From Thermoplasmata archaeon (GTDB lineage: Archaea; Thermoplasmatota; E2; DHVEG-1; B18-G2): a DNA stretch of 10,248 nt. Below, one piece after another: positions 5,787-10,248 of the stretch. The DNA lies in assembly GCA_021161685.1 (NCBI GenBank), contig JAGHAD010000153.1, forward strand, positions 1 to 10,248, read 5' to 3'. A model generated the notes under the pieces. It did no database searches and was not told the origin of the DNA. It saw only the letters and a list, made by a program, of their open reading frames with translations. Within the stretch, counting starts at the first letter, position 1. Each line of letters begins with the position of its first letter. The position numbers were made by a program, and so were the translations under genes.

Positions 5787-6716
5787 TTACCTTGTTATGT
5801 GGGTCCCTATTCTTCCCTCCAACGCATCCAAACCATGATCAATATCTGATATTATCACCTTCTTTCCCTCTCCTCTCAAGAACCTTATGGCTGCCAGTAC
5901 TTTAGGCCCCATGCTTCCAGGTGGGAATTGACCTTCCACGTAGTATTTCTCTATCTCTTCTAACTTCACTTCCCTGAGTTCCCTCTGATCCTTCCTTCCA
6001 TAGTTGATGTAAACAAATGGAACATTTGTTAGAATAAAAAGCAAGTCTGCCCCTATTGAGGTTGCTATTCGCTCAGCTGCCAAATCTTTGTCTATCACCG
6101 CTTCCTTTCCATAGAAAGTTTCTCCACTCCTAGTTACTGGTATTCCTCCGCCACCAGCTGCAATCACAATAAAGCCCTTTTCAAGCAGAGCTTTGATGGC
6201 CCTATATTCAACCACCCCTTTTGGATCAGGAGATGGAACAACTATCCGCCAGCCGCCCCTTACTTTTGTAATCCTGTATCCATCCTTGAGTAAATCCATA
6301 GCTTGCTTTTCATCATAAGTTGGTCCAACTGGTTTAGTTGGATTTTTGAAAGCATCATCCTTCTCGTCGACAATAACCTGGGTAATAACCGTAACAACAT
6401 CCTTATCTATTCCTCTTTCCATTAATATACTCCTCAGGCTCTGCTGGATCATATATCCTATCAATCCCTGAGATTCTGCGACGCAAATGTCAAGTGGCAT
6501 TGGAGGGGTTAGCTCTCTGCCCGCTTGGTTTTGCAGTAAGATAGAACCAACCTGGGGGCCATTACCATGGGTTATCACAATTTCCCAGTCCCTGATAATC
6601 ATATCAGCAACGAATCTAAGAGAGGATTTAACATTTTCAAATTGCTCCTTTGCAGTTCCCTTCTGACCCGGCTTTATCAATGCATTTCCTCCAAGAGCTA
6701 TTACTGCTTTGTTCAT
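5787..6716 (-). CDS. arcC: Carbamate kinase
   Basis: This 309-residue protein of the amino-acid-kinase fold is a carbamate kinase, which interconverts carbamoyl phosphate plus ADP and carbamate plus ATP in the cytosol. Motifs in order are IALGGNAL (6-13), THGNGPQVG (49-57), TKPVGP (127-132), VVPSPDPKG (159-167), AAGGGGIPV (186-194), IDKDLAAERIA (208-218) and GSMGPKVLAA (267-276). Lys128, Lys210 and Lys272 fall where the family's key substrate-binding lysines are expected. Length is normal (about 305-315). Depending on the host, the enzyme can make ATP from carbamoyl phosphate in arginine, agmatine or purine catabolism, or can make carbamoyl phosphate. No arginine deiminase or ornithine carbamoyltransferase gene is in the window to decide this. 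It is divergent from the sensor kinase and upstream of the DRG gene. Confidence 0.96.
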   Translation of the reverse strand: MNKAVIALGGNALIKPGQKGTAKEQFENVKSSLRFVADMIIRDWEIVITHGNGPQVGSILLQNQAGRELTPPMPLDICVAESQGLIGYMIQQSLRSILMERGIDKDVVTVITQVIVDEKDDAFKNPTKPVGPTYDEKQAMDLLKDGYRITKVRGGWRIVVPSPDPKGVVEYRAIKALLEKGFIVIAAGGGGIPVTRSGETFYGKEAVIDKDLAAERIATSIGADLLFILTNVPFVYINYGRKDQRELREVKLEEIEKYYVEGQFPPGSMGPKVLAAIRFLRGEGKKVIISDIDHGLDALEGRIGTHITR

Positions 6717-6739
6717 GGAGTACCGTAATCTGCAAGATG

Positions 6740-6748
6740 TATAAAAAT
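6740..6748 (-). promoter_or_regulatory. TATA box of the carbamate kinase gene; probably leaderless
   Basis: The minus strand reads ATTTTTATA, centred about 27 bp upstream of the A of the carbamate kinase ATG at 6716. At normal archaeal spacing transcription would begin at the start codon or within a base or two. No Shine-Dalgarno sequence is seen between the box and the ATG. The same element reads TATAAAAAT on the plus strand and could in principle act that way too. Confidence 0.6.
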
Positions 6749-6762
6749 CTAGAGAGCTAAAC

Positions 6763-6770
6763 TTTTATAG
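6763..6770 (+). promoter_or_regulatory. Probable TATA box of the sensor histidine kinase gene
   Basis: TTTTATAG lies about 55 bp before the kinase ATG. Transcription would begin near 6790-6795, giving a leader of roughly 30 nt that carries the GGAGGT site. The upstream BRE is not strong, and TATAAAAA at 6740 is an alternative on this strand. A direct repeat TAGAGAG (6750-6756 and 6768-6774, 18 bp apart) brackets the element and could be an operator, but is short. Confidence 0.45.
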
Positions 6771-6810
6771 AGAGTTTTTCCTTTTCCTTTTGCTAAAGAG
6801 TTAGTCCAGA

Positions 6811-6816
6811 GGAGGT
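6811..6816 (+). promoter_or_regulatory. Strong Shine-Dalgarno sequence of the histidine kinase gene
   Basis: GGAGGT, 5 nt before the ATG at 6822, is a full match to the archaeal anti-Shine-Dalgarno sequence and fixes the start. It contrasts with the divergent carbamate kinase gene, which has none. Confidence 0.75.
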
Positions 6817-6821
6817 CTTAT

Positions 6822-9800
6822 ATGGAGATTCCTGAGATTGTAAAAGAGTTAAGAGAAGAGGAGAGAAAAGGGCTCCTCAAGAGTAGCTATCCTTTAACCT
6901 CTGTAAGATCAAAGAACGAGATAGCCAGATTGTACTATGAGAGAGAAATTTACAAATTCTTAGAAGAGCTATTTGGTATAGGGGTCATAAGAAAAGGAAG
7001 GTTGGTTTTCTGTAACAAAAGGCTGGGCGAGATTTTTGGCTACGGGGATATAGAAAATCTTTATGGTAAAGATATCTCTCGACTATTTCCTGATAATTAT
7101 AAGGAATTGAGCGATAAAAATAGATCGACCTTAAAAGGCAGAAAGCTCAACGGTGAAAGGATTCTGTTGGACGTTTTTTCGTTTCCTCTTAACAAGGAAG
7201 AGAAGATCATTATTTGTACTCCTTGTAAGGGAGATGAAGCGGTGAAATCATTGCTAAAATGCATAAGAGAGGTTAACCGTCTGATTGCTATGGGTAAAAG
7301 TATAGAAGAGATTTCGAAGAGCGCTTGCAGACTTCTCCTTGATACGGGGAAATACATCGGTTGTGTCATCGCGTTCATTGAAGGTAAGGAAATTTCCCCG
7401 CTGGTAATCGAGGGAAAGTATCCTTTGAGTAAGAGCTGGACCGTAACTTCCATCGAGAAAGATTTCATACTGGCTCTTGTAAGTGACGCTGCGAGATCTG
7501 GAAGAAATGTGGTTGTAATAGAGGGAGATAAATTCACAGACGTCTTGGTTTTTGTTGAATTCAAGGGAAAGGTAGTAGAATTGCTCAGGGTTTTAGTTAA
7601 AAAAGGGGAAAAGGTAGATGAAGAGGAGAAAAAACTCTTGCTGGAGCTGGCTAAGGATTTGTGGCTTGCAAAGAAAGGAGAAGAAGTGAAGAAAGCCCTA
7701 GAAGAGAGCGAGAGGTTGTTCAGAATCCTCGTAAAATCATCTCCAGTGGGAATATGCATTTACAGCCTATCTAGTAATAGGATAGTCTATGCAAATCCAA
7801 GCATGTGTAAGCTAATGGGATTAGATAAGGTCGAGAGTAAAGAAATTGAAAGTATAATAAGAAAAACAAAGGGAAAAACAGAGATAGAAATCTCCCTGCC
7901 CACCGGTAGAAAGAAATTGCAGATATCTACCGTTCCCGCTAGATATGGAGATGAAGACGTCGTTATTGGCATGGTAATGGACTTAACAGCAGAAAGAGAA
8001 ACACAGGAGAAATACAGGATACTCTTTGAAGCGAATCCGCAAATGGTTATGTATGTCAATAAGAAAGGAGAAGTAGTAGAAGTAAATGCAAGATGCGTCA
8101 AGCGCCTTGGATATAAAAGAGCCGAACTAATAGGTAAAAAATTCGATGAGATTTTTGTCCAGAAAGAAAAGGCTAGGGAATTTCTCAAGGATATGTTAGA
8201 TGGAAAAAGGATGAAAGAAGCGTACCTCGACATCATAACTAGGGAAGGAAAGCGCATCGTGGGAAAAGTCCATGGAAAGTGTGTGAGGATAAAGGATGGT
8301 GTTGAGGGTGCAATCATTTCAATAACAGATGTAACAAGAGAGAAAGATTTCGAAAAAGAGATAAGAGAGACTGAAGAGATGTTCAGGAAGCTCAGTTCAT
8401 CTGCTCATGATGGAATCGTGATGATAAATGATAAAGGAGAAGTGACTTTCTGGAACAAAGCAGCCGAAAGGATATTTGGATACAAGGAAGATGAAATTCT
8501 AGGGAGGCAATTATATGAAACTTTGATACCAGAGATGCATAGAGATGCTTACATGGAGGGGATAAAAAGGTTTGAAAAAACTGGAAGGGGTAAGATTGTT
8601 AATAAAACTATAGAGTTGGTCGCAAAGAGAAAGGACGGAAAACCGATACCAGTTGAACTTTCTATTTCCTCTTTCAAGCTTAGGAATAGGTGGCATGCGG
8701 TTGGGATTGTTAGGGATATCAGTGAGAGAAAGAAAATGGAAGAAACTTTGAAGGAAAGGGAGGAGCAAATAAGGTCTATCGTACAATCCACTACCGATGC
8801 AGTAATAACCATTGATGAAAATAGAATTATTACTTTTTGGAACAACGGTGCAAAAGAAATGTTTGGGTACAGCGAGAAAGAAATTTTAGGGAAACCAGTA
8901 ACGTCATTGATACATGAGGCAAACTTGCTGGAAAGAAAATCTCCACTAGAAACTACAGGTAGAAGGAAATCTGGAAAAGAATTTCCGATTGAGCTGACAG
9001 TTGGCAAGTGGGAGGCAAGGGGAAAAAGATATTTTACGGTGATAATAAGAGACGTGACAGAAAGAAAGAAAATGGAAAAAGAACTTAAAGAAGCCCATTC
9101 TCAGATGGAAACCCTGTTGAATGCGGCCGCAGATGGTGTAAGAATAGTCAGGAGAGATTTTAAGGTTATAGCTTTGAATGAAACGATGGCCAAACTTGCT
9201 GGAGTAAAAAAGGAAGAAGCCATTGGTATGAACTGCAGAGAAATGTTTGGTTCTCCATTTTGTGGAACAGAAGATTGTCTGATGGAAAGGATAATCAGAA
9301 CGGGACAGAGGATACAGACCAGGATGCTAAGGATTAGAGCAGATGGTAAAACGATACCCTGCCTATACGTGGGCACTCCAATAAGAGACAAGAAGGGGAG
9401 GATCATAGGCATAGTGGAAGACTTCAGGGATATAAGCAAAATAGAAGAAATGGAAATGAAACTCGCAAAGGCTTATCGTAAGCTGGAAAAACAAAATGAG
9501 AGGCTAAAAAGACTGAACAACTTGCAGAGGATTTTCCTGAACATAACATCCCATGAATTGAGAACGCCAATGACCGCAATAAAGGGCTATGCCCAGCTCC
9601 TTTCAGCTGGCATGCTTGGAAAAGTAACGGATGAACAAAAGAATGCACTTGATACGATAAGGAGAAATATAGACAGGCTGGACAGACTGATAAACGATAT
9701 ATTAGATATATCTCGCTTGGAATCCGGCACCATTGGTTTAGAGCCAGAGTGGTGTGATATTTCTGAAATCGTGAGAGATGCTGTTGATACGATGAAGTTT

Positions 9801-10235
9801 GCAGCCGATGCCAAAGGAATAGAAATAGTACTCGAAATAGATGGAAAGATGCCCGTACTTTATGCAGATAAAGGCAGGCTGAAGCAAGTTTTTCTCAACC
9901 TGTTAAGCAATGCAATCAAGTTTTCAGAAAGAGGCAAAAAAGTTATCGTCAGGCTAGAAAAAGAGAAAAACCATGTTGTAGCAAGCGTAAAGGATTTCGG
10001 AAGAGGAATACCAAAATCAAAACAAAAGAAAATTTTTGAACCATTTTACCAGGTTGATAGGGGAATGGATAGAAAATATGGTGGACTGGGTTTGGGTCTA
10101 TCTATAACAAGAGCCATAGTCAAAGCTCATGGAGGTAGCATAGAGGTAGAGAGCGAAGTCGGTAAGGGAAGCACTTTCTATGTAAGATTACCAATAAAGG
10201 CGAGTTTGTCAAGAAAAATCAGCATTTTCCAGTGA
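6822..10235 (+). CDS. Soluble multi-PAS/GAF sensor histidine kinase
   Basis: This 1137-residue cytosolic sensor kinase has no membrane segment or signal peptide. Approximate domains are: PAS1 43-135 (divergent), GAF-like 141-285, PAS2 295-393, PAS3 396-507, PAS4 515-637, PAS5 645-748 and PAS6 760-873. A charged coiled coil runs from about 873 to 903, then HisKA 903-970 and HATPase_c 1013-1127. The phosphoacceptor is His911 in SHELRTP. The ATP-binding core is complete: N box with Asn1026 and Asn1030, G1 DFGRG (1058-1062), F box FEPF (1072-1075) and G2 GGLGLGLSI (1087-1095). PAS4 and PAS5 share the TFWN(N/K) core, FGY(K/S)E(D/K)EILG and the ERKKME linker. PAS5 is about 17 residues shorter in its middle. 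PAS6 bears Cys805, Cys814, Cys819 and Cys847. There is no receiver or output domain and no response regulator in the window, so phosphate must pass to a partner elsewhere. The signal is unknown. Confidence 0.95.
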   Translation: MEIPEIVKELREEERKGLLKSSYPLTSVRSKNEIARLYYEREIYKFLEELFGIGVIRKGRLVFCNKRLGEIFGYGDIENLYGKDISRLFPDNYKELSDKNRSTLKGRKLNGERILLDVFSFPLNKEEKIIICTPCKGDEAVKSLLKCIREVNRLIAMGKSIEEISKSACRLLLDTGKYIGCVIAFIEGKEISPLVIEGKYPLSKSWTVTSIEKDFILALVSDAARSGRNVVVIEGDKFTDVLVFVEFKGKVVELLRVLVKKGEKVDEEEKKLLLELAKDLWLAKKGEEVKKALEESERLFRILVKSSPVGICIYSLSSNRIVYANPSMCKLMGLDKVESKEIESIIRKTKGKTEIEISLPTGRKKLQISTVPARYGDEDVVIGMVMDLTAERETQEKYRILFEANPQMVMYVNKKGEVVEVNARCVKRLGYKRAELIGKKFDEIFVQKEKAREFLKDMLDGKRMKEAYLDIITREGKRIVGKVHGKCVRIKDGVEGAIISITDVTREKDFEKEIRETEEMFRKLSSSAHDGIVMINDKGEVTFWNKAAERIFGYKEDEILGRQLYETLIPEMHRDAYMEGIKRFEKTGRGKIVNKTIELVAKRKDGKPIPVELSISSFKLRNRWHAVGIVRDISERKKMEETLKEREEQIRSIVQSTTDAVITIDENRIITFWNNGAKEMFGYSEKEILGKPVTSLIHEANLLERKSPLETTGRRKSGKEFPIELTVGKWEARGKRYFTVIIRDVTERKKMEKELKEAHSQMETLLNAAADGVRIVRRDFKVIALNETMAKLAGVKKEEAIGMNCREMFGSPFCGTEDCLMERIIRTGQRIQTRMLRIRADGKTIPCLYVGTPIRDKKGRIIGIVEDFRDISKIEEMEMKLAKAYRKLEKQNERLKRLNNLQRIFLNITSHELRTPMTAIKGYAQLLSAGMLGKVTDEQKNALDTIRRNIDRLDRLINDILDISRLESGTIGLEPEWCDISEIVRDAVDTMKFAADAKGIEIVLEIDGKMPVLYADKGRLKQVFLNLLSNAIKFSERGKKVIVRLEKEKNHVVASVKDFGRGIPKSKQKKIFEPFYQVDRGMDRKYGGLGLGLSITRAIVKAHGGSIEVESEVGKGSTFYVRLPIKASLSRKISIFQ
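8364..9077 (+). repeat. Tandem pair of related PAS-coding units
   Basis: Two consecutive PAS-plus-linker units (protein residues about 515-640 and 645-752) are paralogous. Cores match as TFWNKAAERIFGYKEDEILG and TFWNNGAKEMFGYSEKEILG. The linker DNA shares an identical 14-mer, GAAAGAAAATGGAA, at 8728-8741 and 9064-9077. This suggests an old internal duplication followed by a deletion in the second copy. DNA identity outside the linker is low, so the event is not recent. Confidence 0.5.
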
Positions 10236-10248
10236 AGAAATTTTAAAA

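Noticed and set aside
7097..7759. 220-codon open frame antisense to the histidine kinase
   Set aside because: It is the serine/phenylalanine-rich mirror of Lys/Glu-rich coding sequence, has no recognisable domain and lies fully inside a well-supported gene.
7787..8317. 176-codon antisense frame in the kinase PAS region
   Set aside because: Same mirror composition (Ser, Phe, Ile rich); no ribosome binding site or family match.
8724..9077. Repeated GAAAGAAAATGGAA as a regulatory or mobile repeat
   Set aside because: Both copies are in frame and encode the same PAS linker (ERKKME), so protein-level paralogy explains them.
1..10248. CRISPR array, insertion sequence, prophage or defence island
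   Set aside because: No regularly spaced repeats, terminal inverted repeats, transposase, integrase or nuclease-type genes were found; the content is housekeeping plus signalling.

Overview
This window is archaeal. The evidence is the gene set: 20S proteasome alpha subunit, the archaeal exosome trio Rrp4/Rrp41/Rrp42, ribosomal protein L37Ae, RNA polymerase subunit P and a KEOPS Pcc1 subunit. The archaeal TATA-type promoters, some placed for leaderless transcripts, agree with this. The DNA is AT-rich. AGA/AGG arginine and ATA isoleucine codons dominate, which is common in thermophilic archaea. The proteasome alpha N-terminus and residue numbering resemble Thermoplasma closely, so a euryarchaeal lineage, perhaps related to Thermoplasmatota, is my guess. 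The window alone cannot settle the lineage.

Region 1 (1-240) holds the last 79 codons of a nitroreductase-family flavoprotein. Region 2 (about 270-4648, + strand) is a conserved archaeal 'exosome superoperon': psmA, SBDS/Sdo1, rrp4, rrp41, rrp42, rpl37ae, rpoP and pcc1. The genes are separated by at most 25 bp or overlap by a few bases. It joins protein degradation, ribosome maturation, RNA 3'-end processing and decay, translation, transcription and tRNA t6A modification. rpoP encodes only 45 residues (4251-4388) and is easily missed by ORF callers with a length cutoff.

Region 3 (4635-6716, - strand) holds a DRG-type GTPase and, upstream of it, a carbamate kinase. Each has its own TATA box very close to its start codon. 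The DRG gene converges on pcc1 and the two coding ends overlap by 14 bp. Region 4 (6822-10235, + strand) is a 1137-residue soluble sensor histidine kinase with six PAS domains and one GAF-like domain ahead of a complete HisKA/HATPase core. It is divergent from the carbamate kinase across a 105-bp promoter region.

The housekeeping part is conventional and I see no new defence or mobile system. No insertion sequence, CRISPR array, tRNA or rRNA gene was recognised. No stretch over 300 bases lacks a gene. The least explained parts are the sensory array of the histidine kinase (a shortened PAS and a cysteine-bearing PAS), its divergent pairing with carbamate kinase, and the mix of leaderless-type and Shine-Dalgarno-type starts.
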